A DNA stretch of 64,000 nucleotides from Paenibacillus sp. Soil766 (GCF_001428105.1 NZ_LMSJ01000059.1:72011-136010); one strand, 5' to 3'. Shown: positions 6,854 to 17,256, numbered from the stretch's first letter. The notes: a model not told the origin generated them from the sequence alone. Made by a program: numbers and translations.

Positions 6854-7708
6854 TTAAGTTGAATACGTATAGAAACCTTGCCCTGACTTGCGTCCGAGTC
6901 GCCCTGCCTTCACATATTTTCTAAGGAGCGGGCAGGGTCGATATTTGGAATCCTTAAATCCTTCATTGAGAATTTCCATGATCGATAAACAGGTGTCCAA
7001 CCCAATGAAATCCGCGAGTTCTAGCGGTCCCATCGGATGATTCATGCCGAGCTTCATCACCGTATCTATAGCTTCCACCGTAGCTACACCTTCATACACC
7101 GTAAAAATGGCTTCGTTAATCATCGGCATGAGAATGCGATTCGAAACGAAGCCTGGAAAGTCTTGCACCTCAACCGGTGTTTTACCAAGTTCCTGACTAA
7201 GCTGAAAGATCGCTTCGAATACGGTCTGAGACGTTTCGAGGCCACGAATAATTTCAACCAGCGGCATCACTGGAACCGGGTTCATGAAATGCATCCCAAT
7301 GACTTGCGAGGGACGTGTTGTCGCCGCAGCAATCTCGGTGATCGGCAGAGATGACGTATTCGTTGCCAGTACCACTTGAGGCGGACAGATCCCGTCTAAC
7401 TTCTGAAAAAGCACCGTTTTCCAAGCCATATTCTCAGATATCGCCTCGATTACAAGGTCCACCACCGCAGCCTCTTCAATAGCTCCCGTTGGTTGAATGC
7501 GGCTGATGATGCCAGCTTTCGCTTCCTCTGTCAACCTCCCCTTCGCAATACTTCGATCTAATTGCTTACTGATCACCAACATGCCCTTGTCGATCAGTGG
7601 CATAGATTGATCATGCCAAAGTACCTTTCGGCCTGCAGATGCAACCACTTGCGCAATGCCGGTTCCCATCTGCCCAGCCCCAATTACCATGATGGTTTCT
7701 ATAGACAT
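6854..7708 (-). CDS. mmgB: 3-hydroxybutyryl-CoA / 3-hydroxyacyl-CoA dehydrogenase
   Basis: This 284-residue cytosolic enzyme oxidises (S)-3-hydroxyacyl-CoA to 3-ketoacyl-CoA with NAD. The Rossmann motif MVIGAGQMGTGIAQV is at about 8-22, followed by LVIEAISENMAWK, NTSSLPITEIA and the catalytic His in GMHFMNPVPVMPLVEI (about 140). The C-terminal helical domain has DFPGFVSNRILMPMINEA. Length and motifs match Hbd/MmgB fully. It is the last gene of the minus-strand cluster and is followed by a terminator. mmgB is given by family and gene context; hbd/paaH would be equivalent labels. Confidence 0.9.
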   Translation of the reverse strand: MSIETIMVIGAGQMGTGIAQVVASAGRKVLWHDQSMPLIDKGMLVISKQLDRSIAKGRLTEEAKAGIISRIQPTGAIEEAAVVDLVIEAISENMAWKTVLFQKLDGICPPQVVLATNTSSLPITEIAAATTRPSQVIGMHFMNPVPVMPLVEIIRGLETSQTVFEAIFQLSQELGKTPVEVQDFPGFVSNRILMPMINEAIFTVYEGVATVEAIDTVMKLGMNHPMGPLELADFIGLDTCLSIMEILNEGFKDSKYRPCPLLRKYVKAGRLGRKSGQGFYTYST

Positions 7709-7772
7709 GCTTCATCGCTCCTACAGCTTCATTGAACCGGACTATCATCACCGAATAGAATAGGATTCTCCG

Positions 7773-8939
7773 CTATTCCACGCGAAGCAAGATCGCATCA
7801 CCTTGCGCCGTACCACTGCAGATCGCTGCGATCCCATAACCACCGCCAATTCTGCGAAGCTCATGGATTAAAGTGAGAATTATCCGAGTTCCGCTGGCGC
7901 CTATGGGATGACCGAGCGCAATGGCACCGCCATTAACGTTAACGCGTTGCGAATCCCACCCTAGCATACTCTCGCATGTGAGCACGACAGCGGCAAAAGC
8001 CTCATTCACCTCGAATCGGTCAATTTGATCCAACTTCATGCCCGTTTGCTGCAGCAGCTTGCGAATCGCAAGCGCAGGTGCCGTAGCGATATATGGCGCT
8101 CGCTCGCCTACACTGGCATGACCGAGTATCGTAGCGAGCGGGACAACGCCCTGTTCTAGGGCAGCTTCACTCGCCATGACTACCATAGCGGCAGCGCCGT
8201 CATTCACGCCTGGCGCATTCCCTGCCGTAATGCTGCCTTCCTTGTCAAATACAGGGGCTAGAGCAGCAAGCTTAGCCAAGCTTGTATCCGCACGCGGTCC
8301 CTCATCACTAACCACCACAGTCGCACCAACTTGAATTGAGATCATTTCTTCTGCGAAATATCCTTTCGCCATTGCTTCTAGCGCTAATTGATGACTGCGT
8401 AAAGCCCACTCGTCCTGCATCTGACGCATAATTTGGAATTCAGCAGCAACGCGACTGCCATGGAGCACCATATGCACGCGTTCGAAAGGACAAGTCAGAC
8501 CATCATGAATCATCAGATCGATTAGTCTCTGTTCACCCATCCGTGCGCCCCACCGCGCATGCGTCGCCAAATATGGCGCCGAGCTCATGCTTTCCATACC
8601 GCCTGCCACTAGTACAGACGCATCACCTGAACGAATAATTTGGTCCGCCATGGTCACACTACGCAAACCCGAAGCGCACACTTTATTGATAGTCTCCGAC
8701 GTCACGTTCCACGCCAGTCCCGCCATGCGAGCTGCCTGACGTGAAGGAATTTGTCCTGCCCCCCCTTGCAACACCATGCCCATCAAGACTTCTTCGATCA
8801 AGGAAGGATCCAGAGTCGCACGTCGTATAGCTTCCTTGATGACAATTCCCCCTAGCTGGGCAGCTGGGACGTCCTTCAACGCGCCGCCGAACTTACCAAA
8901 AGGGGTTCTCGCACCGCCAACAATGACGCTTTCTCGCAT
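7773..8939 (-). CDS. mmgA: Acetyl-CoA acetyltransferase (thiolase)
   Basis: The protein has 388 residues from the ATG at 8939 ([19 protein letters not shown]), with GGAGGG upstream; the longer reading from 8966 is less likely. It cleaves 3-ketoacyl-CoA to acetyl-CoA plus a shortened acyl-CoA, or condenses two acetyl-CoA. The nucleophile is Cys88 in [18 protein letters not shown] and [14 protein letters not shown] (His) are present. The second active-site Cys lies in [12 protein letters not shown], a CSG variant of the usual CIGGG motif that is also seen in other Firmicute thiolases. It sits between the acyl-CoA dehydrogenase and 3-hydroxyacyl-CoA dehydrogenase genes. Confidence 0.9.
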   Translation of the reverse strand: MRESVIVGGARTPFGKFGGALKDVPAAQLGGIVIKEAIRRATLDPSLIEEVLMGMVLQGGAGQIPSRQAARMAGLAWNVTSETINKVCASGLRSVTMADQIIRSGDASVLVAGGMESMSSAPYLATHARWGARMGEQRLIDLMIHDGLTCPFERVHMVLHGSRVAAEFQIMRQMQDEWALRSHQLALEAMAKGYFAEEMISIQVGATVVVSDEGPRADTSLAKLAALAPVFDKEGSITAGNAPGVNDGAAAMVVMASEAALEQGVVPLATILGHASVGERAPYIATAPALAIRKLLQQTGMKLDQIDRFEVNEAFAAVVLTCESMLGWDSQRVNVNGGAIALGHPIGASGTRIILTLIHELRRIGGGYGIAAICSGTAQGDAILLRVE

Positions 8940-8967
8940 ACACCTCGCCCTCCAGTCTACGCTCACG

Positions 8968-10101
8968 TCATTTAATCAAACGAGCAATCGCTCTCCGTTG
9001 CTCATCCAATGTTGCTTCAACCATTTGGAGCATGATCGCATCGCGCATATATCGTTCAACTGGGAAAGCTTTCGTATAGCCATACCCACCGTGGATTTGA
9101 ACAGCTTCAATCGCAACCGCCATCGCCGTATCCCCGGCAAATAGATTGGAATACGTACCTTTAGCCCCGCCTTGGCTCTCTAGCCATGCAGCTTGATACG
9201 TGAGCAGCCTCGCTGCTTCAATTTGTGTTGCCATATTCGCTAGCTTGAAAGCGATAGCCTGTTGGTGCGCAATCGGCTTGCCAAATTGCTTGCGTGTCTT
9301 CGCATAGGCAATGGACACATCCATTGCCGCTTGCGCAATCCCAACGGCCAGCGCTGCGATACCGCTGCGAGCAGACTCCAACGTCCGCAACGCAATCCGG
9401 TAGCCGTCCCCTTCCTCGCCAAGCCGATTCGCCAATGGGATTCGGCAATCCACCAGTTCAATGGACATACTGGGTGAGCCACGCAGTCCTAGTTTTCTTT
9501 CTTTTTTGCCTAGAATGAATCCTGGTGTGCCTTTCTCAATAATAAAAGCACTACTCGCGTGCACTGTAGAATCATTTCCCGTAGCCGCAAACACCACATA
9601 GACATCCGCTTCCACTGCGTTTGAAACGAAAAACTTTGTGCCCTGCAGCACGTAATCGTCACCATCACGCAACGCTTTTGTTTGCATGACTACGCCAGGA
9701 GTCCCTACCGTTTGTGCACTTTCAGACCATGCATATGCCCCAAGCTTACGCCCATTTCCCATCGGACCTAGAAACAACTTCTTCTGTTCCTCGGTGCCAA
9801 ACATGGAAATAGCCGCAACCGTCAACCCACTGTGAACGTAAAGTGAGTAACCCATCGAGGCGCAAGCACGAGCTAACTCCTCCAAAACCAAGGCATTCGT
9901 CAGAGCATCCGAGCCAAGTCCACCAAATAACTCAGGCACCAAAATACCAGTTAAGCCAAGCTCCCCCATCGTATCGAATACATGGCGATCAAACCGTTCT
10001 TCTTCATCTCGCAGCACCGCCGTCGGTGCAACCTCCCCAGATGCAAAATCGCGAACCATCGTCCGAATCATTTCCAATTCCTCTGAAAGGCTATAATCCA
10101 T
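8968..10101 (-). CDS. Acyl-CoA dehydrogenase
   Basis: The protein has 377 residues from the ATG at 10101 ([16 protein letters not shown]), with GGGAGGG upstream. It is an FAD flavoprotein catalysing alpha,beta-dehydrogenation of acyl-CoA and passing electrons to ETF. Family segments are [14 protein letters not shown] (acyl/FAD-binding loop; usual form LTEPxAGSD, here altered), [41 protein letters not shown] and the catalytic Glu362 in MVEATLDEQ (usual EGT, here EAT). The loop changes suggest a substrate different from that of the second dehydrogenase at 13692. It is expected to act with MmgA/MmgB. Confidence 0.88.
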   Translation of the reverse strand: MDYSLSEELEMIRTMVRDFASGEVAPTAVLRDEEERFDRHVFDTMGELGLTGILVPELFGGLGSDALTNALVLEELARACASMGYSLYVHSGLTVAAISMFGTEEQKKLFLGPMGNGRKLGAYAWSESAQTVGTPGVVMQTKALRDGDDYVLQGTKFFVSNAVEADVYVVFAATGNDSTVHASSAFIIEKGTPGFILGKKERKLGLRGSPSMSIELVDCRIPLANRLGEEGDGYRIALRTLESARSGIAALAVGIAQAAMDVSIAYAKTRKQFGKPIAHQQAIAFKLANMATQIEAARLLTYQAAWLESQGGAKGTYSNLFAGDTAMAVAIEAVQIHGGYGYTKAFPVERYMRDAIMLQMVEATLDEQRRAIARLIK

Positions 10102-10130
10102 ATGGAGCCCTCCCTCAAGCCGCATGAACG

Positions 10131-11039
10131 CTAACTTTGATCCTCCCATGTTGATCGTGCAATCGAACCATCCAAAGTCTCATAATCTTCATAGCGAATC
10201 GCCTTATATAACTCGCTGCGCGTTTGCATGTCTTCAAGCGATCCGATTTGTGTCCCTTGCTGGCGAATCTCCTCAAATACCCGCTCATAAGCTTTTGCAG
10301 CGACACGTAACGACGTAACCGGATAGAGCACCATACGAAAGCCCCAGCTTTCAAATTGTGCTGCTGTATAGTAAGGTGTACGTCCAAATTCGGTCATATT
10401 CGCCAAGAGAGGTGCATCCACTTCCTTTCGAAAATGCTGAAAGTCCTCCTCGCTCTCGAGTGCTTCTGGAAATATCGCATCTGCGCCAGCGGCGAGATAG
10501 TGCTTAGCACGGGTGATGGCTTCCGCCATGCCCTCTACTCCTTTCGCATCTGTCCGTGCAAGTATATACAATTTTGGGCTGACAGCTTTGAGGGTGCGGA
10601 TTTTTTGACACATTTCCTCGGTGGAAATGAGCTTCTTACCACTGAGATGTCCGCATTTCTTCGGCATATCTTGATCCTCAATTTGCACAGCGGCAACTTT
10701 CGCCTCTACCATCTCCTTCGCGGTCCTTGCAACATTCAGGATGCCGCCATATCCCGTATCGATATCCACCAATAACGGAAGTCCCGTTGCTCGAACGAGC
10801 TCCCTAGCTCGCTCTGCAACCTCGTTCGAATAAAGGAGTCCTAGATCAGGCAATCCTCTACTAGCCGTATAAGCGGCACCTGATAAATAAAGAGCTTCAA
10901 ACCCAGCTTGCTTGGCGATTCTAGCGGCCATGCCATCGTGGGTGCCAACGATTTGGACAATAGGACCCGCTTCAACTAAACGACGCCACTGTGCAGCTAA
11001 TTGTTCTTGACTCGGCTCCTCCTCAATCAACCATGACAT
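10131..11039 (-). CDS. prpB: Methylisocitrate lyase
   Basis: The protein has 302 residues from the ATG at 11039 (MSWLIEEEPSQEQLAAQ), with AGGAGG 5 nt upstream. It belongs to the isocitrate lyase/PEP mutase superfamily and splits 2-methylisocitrate into pyruvate and succinate. Visible motifs are VGTHDGMAARIAKQAGFEA, the metal site VDIDTGYG (about 91-98), QIEDQ, and the active-site KKCGH (127-131; KRCGH in most homologues, KKCGH is common in Firmicutes). It lies next to prpD and prpC and completes the methylcitrate cycle. The Bacillus counterpart is yqiQ. Confidence 0.92.
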   Translation of the reverse strand: MSWLIEEEPSQEQLAAQWRRLVEAGPIVQIVGTHDGMAARIAKQAGFEALYLSGAAYTASRGLPDLGLLYSNEVAERARELVRATGLPLLVDIDTGYGGILNVARTAKEMVEAKVAAVQIEDQDMPKKCGHLSGKKLISTEEMCQKIRTLKAVSPKLYILARTDAKGVEGMAEAITRAKHYLAAGADAIFPEALESEEDFQHFRKEVDAPLLANMTEFGRTPYYTAAQFESWGFRMVLYPVTSLRVAAKAYERVFEEIRQQGTQIGSLEDMQTRSELYKAIRYEDYETLDGSIARSTWEDQS

Positions 11040-11077
11040 AGTAACCTCCTGCCTCATTCAGCCGATCTGACCAATAG

Positions 11078-12526
11078 TTAAATAACGAAAAGCGACATAT
11101 ACGCAGACACGGGTGTCTGAATTAGCTTCTCGTAATCGAGTGAAAGCTTCATAATCTCATCCGTTTGCTTCCTTGGAAACCGCGTTTGCACGTTTGCTTT
11201 GAACTTATCGATCACTTTCGGCAAGCCCTCCGCACGCCGCTTGCGGTGTCCGATGGGGTACTCACAAACGATTTTGCCCGTAGACGTTCCATCCTTAAAA
11301 TAAATTTGAATGCTGTTCGCGATAGAACGCTTATCTGGATCTAGATAATCCTTGCTGTACTGCTCGTTCTCGACAACAACCATGCGCTCCCGTAGTGCAT
11401 CAATGCGCGGATCAGCAGCGATATCATCTTCGTAATGCTCCGCTGTCAATGTACCAAATAGGAGTCCGATAGCGACCATGTACTGCAGACAATGATCACG
11501 ATCTGCAGGATTGTGCAGAGGACCTTTTTTATCAATAATGCGCAGCGCTGATTTATGAGTTGTTAACATAACTTTTGTTATGTCTCCTACACGATCTTTT
11601 ACAAGTTCATGAAGAGTGAGTGCACATTCAACAGCAGTTTGCGCGTGAAATTCGGCAGGAAAAGAAATTTTGAACAAAATGTGTTCCATCACATAACTAT
11701 TCAACGGTCTAGCCAAGGTTAGCGTCTTTCCTTCGAAAAGCACATCCTGAAACCCCCAAGTTGGTGCTGTCAGCGCAGAGGCGTACCCCATCTCCCCTCC
11801 AACTGCCATCAAAGCCAAACGAACAGCCCGACTTGTTGCATCACCCGCAGCCCAAGATTTCCTAGAACCTGTATTAGGCGAGTGCCGATACGTACGTAAG
11901 CTCGCTCCATCAATCCATGCATTAGAGACAGCGCTGCATACCTCCTCCTTCGTCCCTCCCAACATAACTGCAGCCACTGCGGTGGAAGCGATTTTCACCA
12001 GATGGACATGATCCAAGCCAACGGCGTTCAGGCTATTTTCCAGTGCGAGTACGCCTTGTATTTCATGCGCTTTGATCGCCATCGTTAAGACGTCTTCCAT
12101 CGTAAAAGGCGATTGCCCCTCGGCCATACGTTTTCGACTCACATAGTCAGCAATAGCAAGGATACTGCCTAAGTTGTCGGATGGATGCCCCCATTCTGCC
12201 GCTAACCACGTGTCATTATAATCGAGCCACCGAATCATACAGCCTATATTGAAGGCCGCTTGAACGGGATCCAATTCGTATCGAGTGCCGGGCACACGAG
12301 CACCGCCGATCACATCTGAACCTGGTACAATCGGACCCAGATGTTTGGTGCAAGCGGGAAAACGCAGCGCAAGCAAGCCTGTTCCCAGAGAGTCCATGAG
12401 GACATGATGTGCAATCTGATACGCTTCCTCACTCTCAATCTCGGCATGTAGAGCGTATTCTGCAATTTCTACTATAAGCGGATCGAAAATCATCTCCCTC
12501 TGAGCCCATTCTCTAGACGTACTCAT
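11078..12526 (-). CDS. prpD: 2-methylcitrate dehydratase
   Basis: The 482-residue protein of the MmgE/PrpD family dehydrates 2-methylcitrate to 2-methyl-cis-aconitate without an Fe-S cluster. Characteristic segments are [22 protein letters not shown] (about 40-60), [21 protein letters not shown] (about 98-118), [36 protein letters not shown], and [17 protein letters not shown] with the family Asp/His residues. Its start overlaps the prpC stop by 4 bp (ATGA), which indicates translational coupling. The length fits the family. Confidence 0.92.
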   Translation of the reverse strand: MSTSREWAQREMIFDPLIVEIAEYALHAEIESEEAYQIAHHVLMDSLGTGLLALRFPACTKHLGPIVPGSDVIGGARVPGTRYELDPVQAAFNIGCMIRWLDYNDTWLAAEWGHPSDNLGSILAIADYVSRKRMAEGQSPFTMEDVLTMAIKAHEIQGVLALENSLNAVGLDHVHLVKIASTAVAAVMLGGTKEEVCSAVSNAWIDGASLRTYRHSPNTGSRKSWAAGDATSRAVRLALMAVGGEMGYASALTAPTWGFQDVLFEGKTLTLARPLNSYVMEHILFKISFPAEFHAQTAVECALTLHELVKDRVGDITKVMLTTHKSALRIIDKKGPLHNPADRDHCLQYMVAIGLLFGTLTAEHYEDDIAADPRIDALRERMVVVENEQYSKDYLDPDKRSIANSIQIYFKDGTSTGKIVCEYPIGHRKRRAEGLPKVIDKFKANVQTRFPRKQTDEIMKLSLDYEKLIQTPVSAYMSLFVI

Positions 12527-13674
12527 ACGATCTCGTCCTCACTTTCTGAACATGTATCTCCCTGAGGTGGATGTAAATCTCGCTCACCCGTATAACGAAC
12601 ACGTGGTCGGAAGAGGCGATTGTTCGCATGCTGCTCCATCACATGTGCACTAATGCCAACCGTGCGTGCTGCAAGGAAAACAGGGGTGAACAGCTCAATT
12701 GGAATGCCAAGCAAGTAATAGACAGGCGCGGCATAGTAATCCAAATTGGGATGAAGCCCTTTCTCTGTACGCATCACGTTCTCCCCACGTACGCACATAT
12801 CGTATAACTCCTGTTGCTGACATGCGGGTGCGAGTTTCGCCAGTGCCTCCTTCATCAACAACGCACGTGGATCAGGTTTTCGCATATACACGCGGTGTCC
12901 GAAGCCCATGATGCGCTCCTTCCTAGCAAGCTTAGAACGAATCAACACTTCCAAATCATCTTCAGAACCCGCTTCAAGCAGCATGTGCATAACTGCTTCG
13001 TTTGCACCACCGTGCAGCGTACCTTTCAGTGAAGCAACCGCGCCAACAAGTGCACCATAAATATCTGACTGTGTAGAGGCGATCACGCGAGCTGTAAAGG
13101 TTGAATTCGGCAACTCATGCTCACTATACACAACCAGCGATTGATCAAAAATCGCTACCTCCATCGGAGAAGGGATCGTTCCTGTGATCATGTACAGAAA
13201 GTTAGCTGTATAAGATAACTTATCTTCTGGCTCAATGAGCGGTTGCTTCGTAATTGCCCGATAACCATATGCGACAATTTGCGGTACTTTGGCTAAGAGG
13301 CGTATGGCTTTACGTCCGTTCGCTGCAGGTGATCGATCATCGAGTTCGTCATCGAAGCTCGCTAACGCAGAAATGCTTGTTCGCAGCACATCCATCATAT
13401 CTGCCCGGTCCGGCATCAAATGGAGCATGGCCCGCACATTCGGCGGTAATCCATAGACCGATTGAATCTGTGATTCAATCGCTTGACGCCTCGTTTCATT
13501 CGGCAATTTACCCTCTAGCAGCAGTCCAACAACATCCAAATAGGACATTTGCTCAGCAAGCTCCATCAGATCATACCCGCGAATCACAATTTCTTCCTTC
13601 TCCACATCAAGATATGAAATGCTAGTCTCACTGGCAATCACATGTTCAAGTCCAGGCAAATAGTGATCACTCAT
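12523..13674 (-). CDS. prpC: 2-methylcitrate synthase / citrate synthase
   Basis: The 383-residue protein condenses propionyl-CoA (or acetyl-CoA) with oxaloacetate. The active site is visible: HGGANEAVM (first His region), [15 protein letters not shown] (second His, about 265) and the catalytic Asp region [16 protein letters not shown]. The early segment [21 protein letters not shown] is the citrate synthase hallmark IxYRGYxIxDL in altered form. It is smaller than the TCA enzyme of Gram-negatives, as is usual for MmgD-type synthases. It lies between an acyl-CoA dehydrogenase and prpD, which favours methylcitrate synthase; the Bacillus name would be mmgD. Confidence 0.9.
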   Translation of the reverse strand: MSDHYLPGLEHVIASETSISYLDVEKEEIVIRGYDLMELAEQMSYLDVVGLLLEGKLPNETRRQAIESQIQSVYGLPPNVRAMLHLMPDRADMMDVLRTSISALASFDDELDDRSPAANGRKAIRLLAKVPQIVAYGYRAITKQPLIEPEDKLSYTANFLYMITGTIPSPMEVAIFDQSLVVYSEHELPNSTFTARVIASTQSDIYGALVGAVASLKGTLHGGANEAVMHMLLEAGSEDDLEVLIRSKLARKERIMGFGHRVYMRKPDPRALLMKEALAKLAPACQQQELYDMCVRGENVMRTEKGLHPNLDYYAAPVYYLLGIPIELFTPVFLAARTVGISAHVMEQHANNRLFRPRVRYTGERDLHPPQGDTCSESEDEIV

Positions 13675-13691
13675 GTTTTCGCTCTCCCTTC

Positions 13692-14822
13692 CTACATACT
13701 TTCAGAAAGCAGCAAACGCGAAATCACAATACGCTGAATCTCATTCGTCCCTTCATAAATTTGCGTAACTTTGGCATCTCGCAGATAACGCTCCACCTTC
13801 GATTCCTTCAGACAACCCCACATACCGCAGAGCTGGACAGCTCGCAAACATACTTTAACAGCCATATCACTGGCAAAAAGCTTCGCTATGGCAGCCTGCT
13901 TCCCATACGAGAGCCCCTTGCTCTTGCGCCAAGCGGCTTGATAGGTCAGCAGTCTTGCGCCTTCGATGTGCGTGGCCATCTCCGAGATATGAGCATAGAA
14001 TTGCTCGCTACGCTCGCTATCTCCCGCTCCATAAGCAAGAACAGCGTCCAAAGCCCCTTGGCCGATGCCCGTTGCCTGCGCCGCAATCCCGATCCGTCCG
14101 CCATCCAGACTTCGCATCGCGATGCGGAAGCCTTCGCCTTCGGGACCTAGTCGGTTGTCAGCAGGAACGCTGCAGCCCTCAAACCTCAACTCCATCGTCG
14201 TGGATGAGCGGATACCGAGCTTATTTTCTTTGGTACCGAAAATAAGCCCTTCCATGCCTTTTTCCACGATGAAAGCTGTACAACTCTTTGACTTGTTCTG
14301 CGCATCCGTTATCGCAAAAACAATATACACCTCCGCCTCCCCGCCATTCGTAACAAATAGCTTGGAGCCGTTAAGCACATATGCGTCTCCTTCCTTTGTC
14401 GCTGTGGTGCGCATCGCACCAGCATCTGAGCCTGACTCGCTTTCGGTCAGACAATAAGCGCCAAGCTTTTTACCTTGTGCCAAGGGGAGTAAATACGTTT
14501 GTTTCTGCGCATCTGTCCCATACGTATGAATCGCCCAACTGGCCAGCGACGTATGCACGGAGAGCATCACAGCAGTTGACGCGCAAACACGCGAGAGCTC
14601 TTCAATCACCATCGCATAGGTTAGGAAATCAGATCCGCCTCCGCCAAATTCTTGTGGCCAGGGAATCCCAGACCATCCAAGCTCACCTAAACTGTCGAAA
14701 ATCTCACGATCAAACCGCTCATATTCATCCCTTTCCTCTGAAGTCGGATCCATCTTCGCGAGTGCAAACTCACGGACTTTGGCTTTGATATCTTGCTGAT
14801 CATGGCTATAAGCGAATTGCAT
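13692..14822 (-). CDS. mmgC: Acyl-CoA dehydrogenase (short/branched-chain type)
   Basis: This 376-residue FAD enzyme has canonical motifs: YCLTESESGSDAGAMRTTA (substrate/FAD loop), IRSSTTMELRFEGCSVPADN, GRIGIAAQATGIGQGALDA and the catalytic Glu357 in QIYEGTNEIQR. The start at 14822 has GAAGGAGGT upstream. The segment after GQGALDAVLAY is short (GAGDSERSEQF) and lacks the usual RxQFG(K/R)PI stretch, a local peculiarity. It is the first gene of the minus-strand cluster and lies directly behind the cre-controlled promoter. Either this gene or the one at 8968 could be the true mmgC equivalent. Confidence 0.88.
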   Translation of the reverse strand: MQFAYSHDQQDIKAKVREFALAKMDPTSEERDEYERFDREIFDSLGELGWSGIPWPQEFGGGGSDFLTYAMVIEELSRVCASTAVMLSVHTSLASWAIHTYGTDAQKQTYLLPLAQGKKLGAYCLTESESGSDAGAMRTTATKEGDAYVLNGSKLFVTNGGEAEVYIVFAITDAQNKSKSCTAFIVEKGMEGLIFGTKENKLGIRSSTTMELRFEGCSVPADNRLGPEGEGFRIAMRSLDGGRIGIAAQATGIGQGALDAVLAYGAGDSERSEQFYAHISEMATHIEGARLLTYQAAWRKSKGLSYGKQAAIAKLFASDMAVKVCLRAVQLCGMWGCLKESKVERYLRDAKVTQIYEGTNEIQRIVISRLLLSESM

Positions 14823-14906
14823 GCGACGACCTCCTTCGACATGTTCATGCTGCAGACACTGGATTGGCCGAGGTAAATAGGGTCGATCGTACTTATTTGG
14901 ACAAGT
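14823..14906 (-). other. 5' leader of the mmg/prp cluster
   Basis: The stretch lies between the cre site and the first start codon. It carries the AAGGAGGT ribosome binding site close to 14822. I see no further hairpin or riboswitch-like structure. Confidence 0.4.
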
Positions 14907-14928
14907 TGTAACCGCTTACAATTATATG
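14907..14928 (-). promoter_or_regulatory. cre site and -10 element of the beta-oxidation/methylcitrate cluster
   Basis: TGTAACCGCTTACA (14907-14920) matches the CcpA cre consensus TGWAANCGNTNWCA at every position. Directly upstream on the minus strand is CATATAAT (14928-14921), which fits both a sigma-A TATAAT and the sigma-E CATAYAAT -10. No convincing -35 for either factor is visible. The cre would cover the transcription start, which predicts catabolite repression as known for Bacillus mmgA. Confidence 0.75.
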
Positions 14929-15079
14929 TTATATATACACGCTTTTGTTTGCCAATAGACTCTGCTGCGACAAAAAATGATCATGACGAACATTTGAAAC
15001 AACTACTTCTTGTTGCCACATGTCCACTCACAAGTTACATCTACCTCAAATAGCCATCGCAATTCCCCTCACTGTTAGG

Positions 15080-15180
15080 TTAGATGGAAAAGGTACAGCT
15101 AAATTTGTCAAATTCTTGATATGAGGCCAATTAGATGGAAAAGAGGATGTTAATTTCGTTGATTGGGCTGAATAAGCCGA
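15080..15180. repeat. Two imperfect 51-bp intergenic repeats
   Basis: TTAGATGGAAAAG starts at 15080 and again at 15131, each followed by a similar AT-rich stretch (TAAATTTGTCAAATT versus TTAATTTCGTTGATT). It occupies the middle of the 470-bp gap 14823-15294, whose other parts show only the cre promoter and the helicase terminator. It resembles dispersed intergenic repeats I recall from Paenibacillus. Confidence 0.5.
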
Positions 15181-15233
15181 TATCCTCTCAGATTAGCGTC
15201 ATAAGACAAACGGCGGACTGAAAACAAATCAAT

Positions 15234-15266
15234 GAGAAAGGGGACTAGACAACGTCTAACCCCCTG
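15234..15266 (-). terminator. Terminator of the helicase gene
   Basis: On the minus strand GGGG-TTAGAC, a GTT loop and GTCTAG-TCCCC form a stem (15238-15263) followed by TTTCTC. The T run is short. Confidence 0.6.
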
Positions 15267-15294
15267 TTTATATTCTAGTTGCTTTACACAACTC

Positions 15295-17256
15295 CTATTC
15301 GGACTTCAGCACGACGCCAGCTGGCAATACCCGCTCGACATGCTCACGCAGCGATGCATTCGTATACAGTTCCTCACAGAAAATCGCAATGATCCCACTA
15401 TCCTCGCGTGTACGAATCAATCGACCCATCCCTTGACGCAATCTTAGGAGCATATACGGAATGTCGACTTCTTCATAGGGCGAAGCTGCAGCTTCACGCT
15501 TTGCGTTAAATACCGGATCCTGCGGAGGAAACGGCATCGCCCAGACAATGACATTGGATAGCGATGGACCAGGAATATCGAGTCCTTCCCACAAGCTAAC
15601 GGCAGCCAACACACTATGCTCGTCCTCTTGGAACGAAGCAATCACATGCGAGATTTCTTGATCTCCTTCATAGAAGAAGGTTAGATTCTTGCATGCCGAA
15701 TGGTCTGCCATCTCCCTTTTGAAACGCTGCAATTCCTGATGTGTCGGGAACAAAATTAGCGCTCTGCCTTCTGTTCTATTTAACAAGTGGACGGCTGCAG
15801 TCATCTTCTCTTGGAAAGTACCGCCTTCCGTGAAGCGCGGGGCAATGACTTCCATCCGTTCCGCGTAGTCATACGGTGAATCTACCGAGAACGAGAGATA
15901 CTTCTCTAAGCCTAAGCTGTTCGCCACATAATCGAACTTACCCTCTACAGATAGTGTGGCCGAAGAGAACACGATTGGCATTTTGGAGGAAAAGACATAC
16001 TCCTTGAGCACTTCCTTCACCGTTCTAGGCATAACAACAAGACTGAGCCCTGTAATACTTTCCGTTGCCCAGCAAATAAAGGAATGATCGTTTCGGAATA
16101 ACGCGAACGCCTTCTGCATCATTTCCAGATGCTCCTCCACAATTTTCAGCTGATAGTCATTAAGGGTAAACATTTCTCCCTCAAAGACAAGCTCCTCTTC
16201 GATCTCGGACAAAATATCACAGAGTGTATGAATCTCTCTTTTCAAGAGATCACTCATCACGATTTGTTTACGATCAGAGCCCTCAATCGGGCGACAACAA
16301 CTTTCCAGTACCTCAAACATACGTTCGCTCTGCTCAATCGCACGATCAATACAGACGGCTAAGGTTTCACGTACTTCCCCTTTTAACAAGCGAATGACCA
16401 ATTCCTCGAACACTATATGCTTCAGCTTATAGGTCAACGCCTTCTGAGCAGCAGATTCCATCAAATGTCCTTCGTCAAACACAACGGTACAATGTTCTGG
16501 CAAAAGGGGCAGCTGTCCCTCACGCTTTCTTCCGTCATAGGTCCACACATGCTCCATGTAGAAATCATGCGAACATATGATCAGATCAGTTGACTTCCTA
16601 TACGACTCGCGAGATAACGTTTGTCCACATCGATGACGCTTATCACAGACAAAGCAATCTTGGAAAGCATCCCAGTTCATGCGATTCCATTGTTCATCGT
16701 TAAGCTGCGGGTAATTCTTACGATCACCGTACGCATAGAACTGTTGCATGGCTTCACGTGTATGAACAAAATCAGGAAGTGATTCGTATACCTCGCGATA
16801 GAGCCCTGTATCCTCGTGTCCGAATCTGGCCTCATCCACCTTCACCAAACAAGCATATTGGTCTGGCGATTTTGCCAGTCTGGCATCAATTTGCAAATTC
16901 AAATGGCGAGAGATTTTATCAATATCTCCTCCAGGTTTCACGAGTTGCTCAATTAAAGATTCATCCGCGCATGCGATGATCGCGGGTTTGTTCATAAAAC
17001 GCGAATAGCAGATCGCATATAATAAATACACCAACGTTTTCCCCGTGCCAACGCCGGCTTCCGCAAAAATCGTCTGTTTCTCAGAATAAGCCCGCTCTAG
17101 CTGAAAGGCCATATAAATTTGTTCATCTCGAACTTCAAATCCCGCTTCTGGCAATATGTCATAAAAGATATCCGCAATCCAGTCGGATACCTGCTGCATA
17201 AATGGCTGTGCATGATCATATGCAAATGGATAACGTCCCACGTGTTGTGCCCCCAA
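15295..17256 (-). CDS. ATP-dependent DNA helicase, DinG/XPD (superfamily 2) type
   Basis: This 653-residue protein unwinds DNA using ATP and probably carries an Fe-S cluster. The Walker A is AEAGVGTGKTLVYLL (about 63-77). Four cysteines between motifs Ia and II (CLVKVDEARF ... CFVCDKRHRCG) fit the XPD/DinG [4Fe-4S] pattern. Motif II is VVFDEGH, motif III SSATLSVEG, and motif VI QGMGRLIRTREDSG near the C-terminus. It resembles Bacillus YpvA/DinG-like helicases without an exonuclease domain. It is a single-gene unit with a terminator at 15234-15266. A role in repair is a family-level inference. Confidence 0.9.
   Translation of the reverse strand: MGAQHVGRYPFAYDHAQPFMQQVSDWIADIFYDILPEAGFEVRDEQIYMAFQLERAYSEKQTIFAEAGVGTGKTLVYLLYAICYSRFMNKPAIIACADESLIEQLVKPGGDIDKISRHLNLQIDARLAKSPDQYACLVKVDEARFGHEDTGLYREVYESLPDFVHTREAMQQFYAYGDRKNYPQLNDEQWNRMNWDAFQDCFVCDKRHRCGQTLSRESYRKSTDLIICSHDFYMEHVWTYDGRKREGQLPLLPEHCTVVFDEGHLMESAAQKALTYKLKHIVFEELVIRLLKGEVRETLAVCIDRAIEQSERMFEVLESCCRPIEGSDRKQIVMSDLLKREIHTLCDILSEIEEELVFEGEMFTLNDYQLKIVEEHLEMMQKAFALFRNDHSFICWATESITGLSLVVMPRTVKEVLKEYVFSSKMPIVFSSATLSVEGKFDYVANSLGLEKYLSFSVDSPYDYAERMEVIAPRFTEGGTFQEKMTAAVHLLNRTEGRALILFPTHQELQRFKREMADHSACKNLTFFYEGDQEISHVIASFQEDEHSVLAAVSLWEGLDIPGPSLSNVIVWAMPFPPQDPVFNAKREAAASPYEEVDIPYMLLRLRQGMGRLIRTREDSGIIAIFCEELYTNASLREHVERVLPAGVVLKSE

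Noticed and set aside
13955-14457. Long plus-strand frames opposite the acyl-CoA dehydrogenase
   Set aside because: These are shadow frames caused by codon bias of the real gene. The same holds for 19269-20277 opposite the ABC gene.
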